Shown here: positions 39,336-48,224 of the stretch, in pieces | How positions within the stretch are numbered: position 1 is the stretch's first letter | How the letters are laid out: each line of letters begins with the position of its first letter | From: Desulfuromonas sp. AOP6 | GTDB lineage: Bacteria > Desulfobacterota > Desulfuromonadia > Desulfuromonadales > SZUA-540 | DNA: 64,000 bases | Direction: 5' to 3' | Assembly: GCF_009731355.2 (NCBI RefSeq) | Contig: NZ_AP022810.1 | Location: forward strand, 1,454,001-1,518,000 | Translations under genes and position numbers: made by a program | Notes under the pieces: model-generated | The model's database searches: none | Seen by the model: only the letters and a program-made list of their open reading frames with translations | Told to the model about the DNA's origin: nothing

Positions 39336-39979
39336 AGCTTTCTGAAAAAGCCGAAGAAATTCTCGAGGCTCTGTGGATTGCGACTGAAGAGGAAGGGGAG
39401 AATGCCGCTCACTTCCAGACCCTTGGCGTAGGCCCGGGGGATGATGGCCTTTGCGAGCTGGATCGCCTGGCCTATATCGATATCAGAGGAGAGCGTGTTT
39501 ACCTGCGCCAGGAAGGTCGCGAAGAAGCCAAAATGACTGTTCGTCGACATCGGTTGGCCGAACGCCTTATGATGGATGTGCTGGACATCAAAGGAGCGAG
39601 CGGGGACGCCAAGGCCTGTGAATTTGAACATCTGCTGCATCAGGGGGTTGATACCAAAATATGCACTCTGCTCAACCATCCCACGACCTGTCCGCACGGA
39701 AAGCCTATCCCCCCAGGTAAATGTTGTCTGGAAGCCCAGGCGCGCGGGGAAGCCGGCGTTGTTCCTCTCACGGAGGTCAATGCAGGGCAGCAGGGTGAGA
39801 TTGCCTATCTGTCCGTGACCGATCCCAAGAAAATGCAAAAACTCATGAGCCTTGGGGTTCTCCCTGGCAATCAGCTACGTCTGGCGCGAACTTTCCCCGC
39901 TTACGTTTTCACCGTAGGGAATTCAGAATTTGCCATCGACGAAGACCTGGCCAGGGAAATCTTTATAAGAAAAATCTGA
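39332..39979 (+). CDS. DtxR-type metalloregulator with C-terminal FeoA/SH3 domain
   Basis: A 215-aa protein: winged helix (EILEALWIATEEEG, LAYIDIRGERVYLRQEGREEA), metal-binding dimer domain (RRHRLAERLMMDVLDI, ACEFEHLLHQGVDTKICTLLNHPTTCPHGKPIPPGKCC in parts) and a FeoA-like SH3 domain (LTEVNAGQQGEIAYL, KLMSLGVLPGNQLRLARTFP). DtxR/IdeR proteins repress iron genes when Fe(II)-loaded. ATG 39332 overlaps the previous stop as ATGA. No separate feoA gene is present, so the FeoA domain may serve FeoB as well. The Cys-rich TCPHGKPIPPGKCC segment is characteristic of this subfamily. Confidence 0.88.
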   Translation: MKLSEKAEEILEALWIATEEEGENAAHFQTLGVGPGDDGLCELDRLAYIDIRGERVYLRQEGREEAKMTVRRHRLAERLMMDVLDIKGASGDAKACEFEHLLHQGVDTKICTLLNHPTTCPHGKPIPPGKCCLEAQARGEAGVVPLTEVNAGQQGEIAYLSVTDPKKMQKLMSLGVLPGNQLRLARTFPAYVFTVGNSEFAIDEDLAREIFIRKI

Positions 39980-40148
39980 CCTGTATCTCGACAGGAGGCT
40001 CATCGTGGTATTTTAACCATCATTTCTGATCTCGAAGATTTTGGAAAAAAACTTTACTTGATGCATGTTTCCTGATAGTTATTCACGGGTAAAGAATACG
40101 GTGCCCTTGTCGTTTTGCGACATTATTTCCTTTGGCTGGAGAGTAAAG

Positions 40149-41000
40149 ATGCACGCTGATTTGAAATCTGTTGTGGCGACGGTGGGGGATTTGCCCCCCA
40201 TGCCGGCGGTGGCTGTAAAAGTCATGGAGCTTCTGCAGGATCCCGAGAGTACCGCCGAAGGACTTGCTAATGCCATTTCTGCCGATCCCGCTGTTTCAGC
40301 CCGAATTCTCAAAATTGCCAATTCCTCTTTTTATGGACTGCAGCGGCAGGTGTCGACTCTGAAAGCCGCCATCGTTATTCTGGGGCAGAAGACCTTGAGA
40401 AGCCTGGTTCTTGCGGCCAGCCTGACAGGCATGCACAGAAAGTATGGGTTGCAGGAAAAAATGCTTTGGGAGGATTCCGTTGGTGCTGCCATCGCCGGAC
40501 GACTACTGGCACAGCATCTAAGGTCCCTTGATCCGGAAGAAGCGTTTTTGGCAGGTCTTTTCCGGCACATCGGTAAAGTCGTGCGTAGTAACAATAATAA
40601 CGAAGAGTTTACCAGCATCATTCAAGCGGTATATAATGGTGAGGGAACTTTCTCTGAGTTGGAAAAGCATTATTTTCCTCATAATCATGCCGTCGTTGGG
40701 GCTGCTGTTCTTGATAAGTGGAACTTTGCACCCGCCTTGATTCAAAGTACGCTGCACCATGAAGATCTGGATATTGATCCGGACGGCGATCTAAACGCCT
40801 ACAGGCTTACAGCAGCCATCAATCTGGCCGGCACCATGTGCCGAAAACTGGGGATAGGGCAACGTTCGCCGGAGGATGATCTGGATCTTTCTGCAACGGC
40901 TGGTGCGAAGGCCCTCGGGATGACCCAGGAAGACCTGGATGATCTGGTTGCTCAATTTAGGAAGGTCTATGCCGAGAACCGCGGACTCTTTGTTTCCTGA
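40149..41000 (+). CDS. HDOD-domain signalling protein
   Basis: A 283-residue cytoplasmic protein made of one HDOD domain (LPPMPAVAVKVMELLQDPESTAEGLANAISADPAVSARILKIANSSFYG in segments; AFLAGLFRHIGKVV in place of a full HD motif). HDOD proteins lack the complete HD catalytic set and are thought to be protein-interaction modules in second-messenger and stress signalling. GGAGAG precedes ATG 40149; an earlier ATG (40065) is possible but adds residues outside the domain. It has its own terminator. Confidence 0.85.
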   Translation: MHADLKSVVATVGDLPPMPAVAVKVMELLQDPESTAEGLANAISADPAVSARILKIANSSFYGLQRQVSTLKAAIVILGQKTLRSLVLAASLTGMHRKYGLQEKMLWEDSVGAAIAGRLLAQHLRSLDPEEAFLAGLFRHIGKVVRSNNNNEEFTSIIQAVYNGEGTFSELEKHYFPHNHAVVGAAVLDKWNFAPALIQSTLHHEDLDIDPDGDLNAYRLTAAINLAGTMCRKLGIGQRSPEDDLDLSATAGAKALGMTQEDLDDLVAQFRKVYAENRGLFVS

Positions 41001-41039
41001 TTCTGCTGCCAGTCCCTACCTGTTTAAACAGTCACTGCT

Positions 41040-41086
41040 AAATTCCGGAAGCCCTCGACGAAGGTGGGGTTTCCGGAATTTTTTTT
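41040..41086 (+). terminator. Intrinsic terminator after the HDOD gene
   Basis: AAATTCCGGAA (41040-41050) pairs with TTCCGGAATTT (41071-41081), a larger loop containing a secondary CCC/GGG pairing, followed by a T run. Confidence 0.8.
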
Positions 41087-41122
41087 CTTAACGGCACCTA
41101 TGGTCAAAACGGATAAACCCAC

Positions 41123-42949
41123 ATGGTAAATCGTGTCGATTTTCTGCCTACCTGCCTGGAAGATGTCAAAAAAAAGGGCTGGGACGCATTGGATGTCCTT
41201 TTTGTCAGTGGTGACGCCTATGTCGACCACCCTTCCTTTGGCGTACCTCTGCTGGCCCGTTATCTCCTGGCTCACGGTTTTCGTGTCGGGATCCTTGCGC
41301 AGCCTGATTGGCGACAGCGCGAGGCTTTTGAGGTGATGGGGCGTCCTCGCCTGTTTGCGGCACTCTCCGCAGGGGCCATGGACTCGATGGTTAATCATTA
41401 CACTGCTGCTCGTAAAAGACGCCGTGACGATGCCTACACCCCCGGTGGTATTGCCGGTGCTCGTCCCGACCGCGCCCTGATAACCTACACCGCTGCGGTC
41501 AAGGCAGCTTTTAGGGGGCTACCCGTCATTCTTGGCGGCATTGAGGGGAGTCTCCGTCGCCTGGCGCACTATGATTATTGGACGGATGCGGTGCGACGTT
41601 CCATTCTTGTTGACAGTAAGGCTGACCTGCTGGTTTACGGCATGGGAGAAAAGCCACTGCTAGAGGTTGCCCGGCGGATGCAGGCAGGCGAATCCCTTGA
41701 TTCGATTCAGGATGTTTGTGGAACAGCCTTTCTTGGTCGTGAGTGCCCGCCGGGGTCTGTCGAATTGCCATCCTTTGAGCAGGTCAGTCAAAACAAGACC
41801 GCTTTTAACCAAGCGTTCAGGCAGGCGTTCGATGAATCAAATCCCTTTAGGGGGCGCTCGCTTTGCCAGGGTCATGGGAATCGTTTGGTGATCGTTAATC
41901 CCCCTCAAAAGCCATTGAGCCAGGAGGAGATGGATCGCATCTATGCTCTGCCTTTTACCAGACGACCACACCCTGACTATTCAGTAACCATCCCGGCTTT
42001 CACCCAGATCCGTCACTCCATTACCTCACATCGCGGCTGCTTTGGCGGTTGCTCTTTCTGCGCCATTGCCGGGCACCAGGGTAAATCGATACAATCTCGA
42101 TCTGAAGCCTCCATTCTGGCAGAGGTAAACCAGATGGTCCTTGATTCGGAATTTTCCGGAACCATCACCGACGTCGGCGGGCCTACAGCCAACATGTATG
42201 GCCTGAAATGCAAAACCCTGGAAGCCGAAGCGGCTTGCCGCCGAGCCAGTTGTCTGTTTCCCCAGATCTGTCGAAACCTGGACACACGGGACGGCAAGGT
42301 TGTCCATCTTTTACAGACGATTCGCGAGACAAGGGGGGTGCGTCATGTCTTTGTAGCCTCCGGTGTCCGCTTCGATCTGTTTGAAAAACAACCGAAATAT
42401 TTTGATGAATTGCTGAAGCACCACGTTGGTGGATTGCTCAAGGTGGCGCCGGAATCGGCATCCGACGATGTTTTAGCCCTCATGCACAAACCCCCTGCAC
42501 GGATTTTCGAAGAGTTCCTTCAAGTTTTCCGTCAACTCAACCGTTCCCAGGCGAAGCGACTTGGAATCGTCCCCTATTTTATTTCGGGGCATCCAGGAAG
42601 TACCCTGTCTGCTTTAGTCGATGGAGCCATTTTTTTGTGTAGAAATGGTTTGCGCGTGGAACAGGTCCAGGAATTCACCCCAACGCCGGGGACGCTGTCA
42701 ACCTGCATCTATTACACAGGGGTGGATCCGTTCAGTGGCAAAGAGGTTTATGTGCCGCGCTCTGCCAGAGAACGAAGAATGCAGAAGTCGCTTCTCTTAT
42801 GGCACCTGCCCGAAAGTCGCCAGGATATCCTCGAAGCGTTGAGGCTGACAGGGCGGATGGAGGATGGTGCTGTGTTACTGAATCAATCCGGGTCAGGAGG
42901 CGGATTAAAAGAAAGAGGGACGAAGCGGCGGGCGGATAAAAAAAAATGA
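41123..42949 (+). CDS. YgiQ-family radical SAM protein
   Basis: A 608-aa radical SAM enzyme. An N-terminal UPF0313-type domain (VLFVSGDAYVDHPSFGVPLLARYLLAHGFRVGILAQPDW in segments) precedes the iron-sulfur motif RGCFGGCSFCAI with Cys306, Cys310 and Cys313. The C-terminal part contains VAPESASDDVLALMHKPP, FISGHPGSTL and QEFTPTPGTLSTCIYYTG, typical of YgiQ. Its reaction is unknown. The last 20 residues are Lys/Arg-rich. ATG 41123 has no strong ribosome site. Confidence 0.9.
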   Translation: MVNRVDFLPTCLEDVKKKGWDALDVLFVSGDAYVDHPSFGVPLLARYLLAHGFRVGILAQPDWRQREAFEVMGRPRLFAALSAGAMDSMVNHYTAARKRRRDDAYTPGGIAGARPDRALITYTAAVKAAFRGLPVILGGIEGSLRRLAHYDYWTDAVRRSILVDSKADLLVYGMGEKPLLEVARRMQAGESLDSIQDVCGTAFLGRECPPGSVELPSFEQVSQNKTAFNQAFRQAFDESNPFRGRSLCQGHGNRLVIVNPPQKPLSQEEMDRIYALPFTRRPHPDYSVTIPAFTQIRHSITSHRGCFGGCSFCAIAGHQGKSIQSRSEASILAEVNQMVLDSEFSGTITDVGGPTANMYGLKCKTLEAEAACRRASCLFPQICRNLDTRDGKVVHLLQTIRETRGVRHVFVASGVRFDLFEKQPKYFDELLKHHVGGLLKVAPESASDDVLALMHKPPARIFEEFLQVFRQLNRSQAKRLGIVPYFISGHPGSTLSALVDGAIFLCRNGLRVEQVQEFTPTPGTLSTCIYYTGVDPFSGKEVYVPRSARERRMQKSLLLWHLPESRQDILEALRLTGRMEDGAVLLNQSGSGGGLKERGTKRRADKKK

Positions 42950-42973
42950 AGATGATATATCAAGCCTGTTGTA

Positions 42974-45019
42974 TCAGGCGCAGTGTTTGTAGCGGTTTTT
43001 TCGACAAAGCTCGATAAACGCTTGTGTTATTTCCGGGTCAAACTGGACACCCGCCTGCTCCTCGATTTCTTCGATAGCCAGTTCGCAGGAGAGAGCCTTC
43101 CGATAAGGGCGATCTGATGTCATGGCGTCAAAAGTGTCGGCAACCGCCAGTATGCGAGCCTCAAGGCAGATATTTTCTCCAGCAATGCCATGGGGATATC
43201 CATGACCATCAAACTGCTCATGGTGCTGTTCGATGATCTTTGTGATGTCGCCCAGAAAGCGAATTGGCTCCAGAATGCGGACGCCGATGACCGGATGCTG
43301 CCGCAAGGCTTCAATGTCTCCCGGAGATAACGCATCCTCTTTGTTAAGAATAGTCGCGGCGATACCTATTTTCCCAATATCATGAAGAATGGCCGCCTGT
43401 TCCAGTCGCCTCACGGACAATTCGGGTAACCCGATATGTTTGGCCAGTTCAATACTGTATCGGCGGACACGATCTGAATGGCCACGCGTGTAGGCATCGT
43501 TGGCTTCAATCGCAGAAACAAGGGCTTGCACGGTGCTTAGGTACGTTGATTCCTGCTCCTGGTAAAGTTTTGCATTGTTGATAGCAACACTGGCCTGGGA
43601 ACCGATGGTCGATAGAAGATCGAGATCTTCCGAGCTGAATACTGTGCCATCGGTTCTATTGGCCATGCAGATGATCCCACTGACTTCGTTTTTAACCATC
43701 AGGGGGGCATACATGACCGACTCTCTTCTGAACCCGAAATAACTGAATTCGTCAAAACGTGGAGATTCTTTAAAATCCTTGAGCAGGAGGGGGCAGCGGT
43801 TCTGGATAACCCAGTTGGATATTCCTCCAACCCGCAGGGGGACCCGTGTTCCAATCCTGACGTGGGGGGGCAATCCGACAGCCGCCCCGATCCGCAGTTG
43901 AGCGCCGTCTTCTTCAATGAGAAGGATATAACCGATGCAGGCTCTGAGCGCTTCACGAGTCTTGCTGGTCATAAGCGCGAAGAGTCTTTCGGGGTCTATT
44001 GTTGAGTTCAGAGCAAAACTCATTTTATTCAGAGCCGACAAATGGGAGACCGCTTGTTCGAGAGTAACGTTTTTGCGCTCCAGTTCACTGGCCAGATCTG
44101 TAATGCGAAAATGAGCGTCTTCGATATCTTCAAGCCGCTCTTCAAGGGTTATATTGAGGTATTCAATCTCTTTAAGTCGTTCTTCCAGGGTAAGGTTCAT
44201 CTCCTGAATTTCGTCATGAAAGGCCAGCTTTTCCTGACTGACCGCCAACTCCCGCTCATGCCTGATCTTGGTGTCAATAAGGCCTTTAAGGCGATCCACC
44301 ATCATATTGAACTTATTTGTAAGCTCTGACATTTCGGCAGAGCTGTGGATTTCAGTGCGGGCATTGTCAAAATGTCCTTTTTCAACGTATTCCATGGAGC
44401 TCATAAGTTTTCGCAGGGGTGCATCCACATAAAAGAGAATAAAGGAGGTAATGGTCAAAATCAGTATGGCCAGCATCCCCATGGAGGAGAGCAGGGTGGC
44501 TTTCTGACCCTTGCTGCGGATGGCGTTTAAATCGCTCAGTGACATATCCACTTCAAGGATTCCCACGAGCGCCCTGTCCGGGGTATGACAACCCTGACAG
44601 CTGCTGGCGTTTGGTATGGGAATGAGGGTCTTTTGGTGTTCGTTGCCGAATACGAGCCTGGAATAGCTGACCTGACCCTTCTGGTAGGCCATCAGATCTT
44701 TGGAGGGCACATGTCCGCCGACCTCACTGGGGTCGGCGGAAACCAGAATGCGACCGGTTTCATCAAATATGCGAACCCCCCTAAAGGCTGGCTCGCTGGC
44801 GATTTTTTCAAACAGGGTGATTATTTCAGTCAGGTTACCGTGGGAGCTGTTCGTGGTGATACTGGTGCGAATGGTTTCGCCTAGAATGCGGCTGTTTTCC
44901 GTGGCGATTTGTGACAGGAGGGCTTTTTGTGTTTTCAGATTGTGCCAGACCGTCAAGCAGACGGCGCCAACCATGATGGCGATGGTCAGTCCCAGTATTT
45001 TAAATTTTAGGGAATTCAT
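42974..45019 (-). CDS. Haem-motif periplasmic sensor with HAMP, GAF and HD-GYP phosphodiesterase domains
   Basis: A 681-residue membrane signalling protein. Helix 1 (KILGLTIAIMVGAVCLTVWH), a periplasmic domain of about 145 residues containing CQGCH (141-145, a c-type haem attachment motif), helix 2 (SSMGMLAILILTITSFILFYV), HAMP, a coiled coil with two near-identical LEERL repeats, GAF (ALMTSKTREALRACIGYILLIEEDGAQLRIG in parts) and HD-GYP (AILHDIGKIGIA, HHEQFDGHGYP, all catalytic residues present). HD-GYP domains cleave cyclic di-GMP. The haem site suggests control by redox state or a gas ligand. Transcribed from the minus strand, convergent with the radical SAM gene. Confidence 0.9.
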   Translation of the reverse strand: MNSLKFKILGLTIAIMVGAVCLTVWHNLKTQKALLSQIATENSRILGETIRTSITTNSSHGNLTEIITLFEKIASEPAFRGVRIFDETGRILVSADPSEVGGHVPSKDLMAYQKGQVSYSRLVFGNEHQKTLIPIPNASSCQGCHTPDRALVGILEVDMSLSDLNAIRSKGQKATLLSSMGMLAILILTITSFILFYVDAPLRKLMSSMEYVEKGHFDNARTEIHSSAEMSELTNKFNMMVDRLKGLIDTKIRHERELAVSQEKLAFHDEIQEMNLTLEERLKEIEYLNITLEERLEDIEDAHFRITDLASELERKNVTLEQAVSHLSALNKMSFALNSTIDPERLFALMTSKTREALRACIGYILLIEEDGAQLRIGAAVGLPPHVRIGTRVPLRVGGISNWVIQNRCPLLLKDFKESPRFDEFSYFGFRRESVMYAPLMVKNEVSGIICMANRTDGTVFSSEDLDLLSTIGSQASVAINNAKLYQEQESTYLSTVQALVSAIEANDAYTRGHSDRVRRYSIELAKHIGLPELSVRRLEQAAILHDIGKIGIAATILNKEDALSPGDIEALRQHPVIGVRILEPIRFLGDITKIIEQHHEQFDGHGYPHGIAGENICLEARILAVADTFDAMTSDRPYRKALSCELAIEEIEEQAGVQFDPEITQAFIELCRKNRYKHCA

Positions 45020-45086
45020 GGCGACCCATGGTGGATCTTAGCATGGCTTAATCATTTGTAATTCCAAGGAGAAATCAATGTTGTCG

Positions 45087-45115
45087 ACTTTAACGGTGTA
45101 GCATATTTGTGTCAA
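45087..45115 (-). promoter_or_regulatory. Promoter of the HD-GYP sensor gene
   Basis: Read on the minus strand: TTGACA (45115-45110), 17-bp spacer, TAAAGT (45092-45087). The start codon follows about 68 bp downstream. Confidence 0.5.
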
Positions 45116-45237
45116 TTTAAAAATCCCGGGTCCAATTTGTTCATAAAAACAAAGAGTGTACTTTTTCGTTTTGGGAACAATATATAAATATATAGTAATT
45201 AAGGAAAAATCTTGTCTGATGGAGAATTCCCTACTCC

Positions 45238-45266
45238 TTGACAGTAGCGAGAGGAGAACATAAGAT
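45238..45266 (+). promoter_or_regulatory. Promoter of the DUF2065 gene
   Basis: TTGACA at 45238-45243, exactly 17 bp, TAAGAT at 45261-45266; a near-consensus sigma-70 promoter 57 bp before the start codon. Confidence 0.65.
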
Positions 45267-45322
45267 GTCCAGCGTTTGTGTTGTTGTAATCTTTCGCCAG
45301 TTGTCGCTGGCAGGGAAGAGGT

Positions 45323-45508
45323 ATGGAGTTCTTACTGATTGTTTTGGGTGTTGTTCTCGTTTTTGAAGGAATGCCTTGGTTTGTCTCCCCCGAAGCCACC
45401 AGGCGGGTTTTGCGGGAAATGCTTCGTGTCCCCGGAAAAAGTATGCGTTTAATGGGGTTTTTGTTGATGCTCACCGGTCTTTTTCTTGTCTACCTTGGGA
45501 CGGGTTAA
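45323..45508 (+). CDS. DUF2065 small membrane protein (YjeT-like)
   Basis: A 61-residue protein with two hydrophobic helices (FLLIVLGVVLVFEGMPWFV and MGFLLMLTGLFLVYLG) separated by a basic loop with PEATRRVLREMLRVP, the pattern of DUF2065. Function unknown. GAGG sits right before ATG 45323. It has a strong promoter of its own and lies 84 bp before queA. Confidence 0.82.
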   Translation: MEFLLIVLGVVLVFEGMPWFVSPEATRRVLREMLRVPGKSMRLMGFLLMLTGLFLVYLGTG

Positions 45509-45592
45509 CCTTCGAAAAGCGTTGACAGTATTCAGCGTTTATGGTTCATTTACAACCTGAATTTTGGGGATGGCACTGCCGCTGGTATTTAG

Positions 45593-46627
45593 ATGATGCG
45601 TCTTGAAGATTTTGATTTTGAACTGCCGGCAGAGCTCATAGCGCAGTATCCTCTCGATTCCCGTGAAGGATCTCGCCTGATGGTTCTGAACAGGCTTCAC
45701 CGGGATATACACTGCGGTAATTTTCCAGATATCGTAGGACACTTTCATGCCGGGGATGTTCTGGTTCTCAATGACACCCAGGTGATTCCCGCCAGGCTTC
45801 TAGGAACCAAGGCGTCTGGCGGGAAGATCGAAGTTTTTCTGGTGCGTCGACTCGACTCAAACCAGGAAGACTGGGTCTGCCTGACCAAATCATCCAAGAC
45901 TCCCAAAGTGGGCAGTCGTCTGCTGCTCGGCAACGAGATTGAAGGAACGGTTCTCGGTGAGGGGGAGGCGCCTTATAAGGTCATCCGCTTCAAGTTTGCC
46001 GGGGATTTTCATCAACTGTTGGAAAAGGTTGGCCGGATTCCGCTGCCGCCGTACATTCGCAGAGAAGACACTCTGGTAGATCGGGAGCGATACCAAACGG
46101 TATTCGCCTGTTCAAAGGGTGCCGTGGCGGCCCCGACCGCCGGTCTGCATTTTACGCAGGATATTCTCGCCGCTCTGCAGAGCAAGGGGGTTGAAATTGT
46201 TTCACTCACCCTGCATGTCGGCTTAGGTACTTTTTTGCCTGTGCGAGTCGATAATATCCTGGACCACCGCATGCATGGGGAATCGTTTCATATCCCCGAA
46301 ACGACCGCTAACATTGTCAATCTGGCGAAGAAAGAAGGACGTCGTGTGGTCGCCCTGGGGACGACAACGACTCGCACTCTCGAATATGCCCTGGCCGGAG
46401 AAAACTCTGTCAAAGCAGGTGAGGGCCTCAGTGATCTCTTTATTTATCCAGGTTTCAGGTTCAAGATTGTTGACGCGTTGATTACGAACTTTCACCTCCC
46501 CTGTTCCACTTTGATGATGCTTGTTTCCGCCTTTGCGGGCCGGGATTTTATATTCGAAGCTTATCAACGTGCGATAGACGAGCGTTTTCGTTTTTTCAGC
46601 TATGGCGATTGCATGATGATTGTATAG
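45593..46627 (+). CDS. queA: S-adenosylmethionine:tRNA ribosyltransferase-isomerase
   Basis: Adds the epoxycyclopentanediol group of queuosine to tRNA using the ribose of SAM. The 344-aa protein shows FDFELPAELIAQYP, DVLVLNDTQVIPARLLGTKASGGKIEVFLVRR (in parts), YQTVFACSKGAVAAPTAGLHFT and NFHLPCSTLMMLVSAFAGRD, all family-defining. ATG 45593 is followed at once by ATG 45596; either could be used and the ribosome site is weak. tgt follows 18 bp downstream, pairing two steps of one pathway. Confidence 0.96.
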   Translation: MMRLEDFDFELPAELIAQYPLDSREGSRLMVLNRLHRDIHCGNFPDIVGHFHAGDVLVLNDTQVIPARLLGTKASGGKIEVFLVRRLDSNQEDWVCLTKSSKTPKVGSRLLLGNEIEGTVLGEGEAPYKVIRFKFAGDFHQLLEKVGRIPLPPYIRREDTLVDRERYQTVFACSKGAVAAPTAGLHFTQDILAALQSKGVEIVSLTLHVGLGTFLPVRVDNILDHRMHGESFHIPETTANIVNLAKKEGRRVVALGTTTTRTLEYALAGENSVKAGEGLSDLFIYPGFRFKIVDALITNFHLPCSTLMMLVSAFAGRDFIFEAYQRAIDERFRFFSYGDCMMIV

Positions 46628-47767
<1,140 letters not shown>

Positions 47768-47831
47768 CTCTTTGCTCATTTTTGACCTTGATTTTTAACA
47801 CGAGTTTTCATCAACCAAGGAGGAATCAGTT

Positions 47832-48158
47832 ATGAATCTGTTCGGTGTATCTGAAGCATTTGCCATGGCAGGGGGAGCAGGCGCCCAAGGACAGGGTTCC
47901 GGCTATGAGGGTATTCTCATGCTGGTCATCATGTTTGCCATTTTTTACTTTCTGCTTATCCGTCCCCAGCAGAAAAGGGCCAAGCAACACAAGCAGCTTA
48001 TTGAATCTCTCAAGGCGGGTGATCAGGTCGTTACTGCAGGTGGTGTTCATGGTCGTGTTGCGTCCATCCAGGAGGGTGTGGTGACTCTTGAAGTTGCGAC
48101 CGGGGTTAAAATCAGGGTCAATCGTGCCTCCATCGTCAGCAGCAAGCAGGAACAGTAG
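47832..48158 (+). CDS. yajC: Preprotein translocase subunit YajC
   Basis: A 108-residue single-span membrane protein of the SecDF-YajC complex. The helix EGILMLVIMFAIFYFLLIRPQQKRAKQHKQL and the soluble SL KAGDQVVTAGGVHGRVASIQEG region (written here in parts) are diagnostic. AAGGAGG precedes ATG 47832. It sits directly before secD. Confidence 0.95.
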   Translation: MNLFGVSEAFAMAGGAGAQGQGSGYEGILMLVIMFAIFYFLLIRPQQKRAKQHKQLIESLKAGDQVVTAGGVHGRVASIQEGVVTLEVATGVKIRVNRASIVSSKQEQ

Positions 48159-48224
48159 ATTTCGGCCTGTTTGCCGACCTGGTTTCTTAAAGCCTAAAGT
48201 TTCCGAAAGGAGAACGAGACCTCC

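Larger units (their letters stand above)
45020..45322. other. Divergent intergenic region with two promoters
   Basis: About 300 bp between the HD-GYP gene (minus) and the DUF2065 gene (plus). It holds a promoter for each and an A/T-rich stretch with TATATAAATATATAG (about 45180-45195). I see no gene: a 7-codon ORF at 45078 and a 33-codon ORF at 45265 are not credible, the latter because its start overlaps a strong -10. Confidence 0.6.

Noticed and set aside
42964-42979. GCCTG-TTGTAT-CAGGC hairpin between the radical SAM and HD-GYP genes as terminator
   Set aside because: Only five base pairs, no T tract, and it overlaps the HD-GYP stop codon.
45265-45366. 33-codon ORF with a good AGGAG ribosome site upstream of the DUF2065 gene
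   Set aside because: Its start codon coincides with the -10 (TAAGAT) of a near-perfect promoter, so the transcript would begin after the ATG; it also overlaps the DUF2065 gene out of frame.
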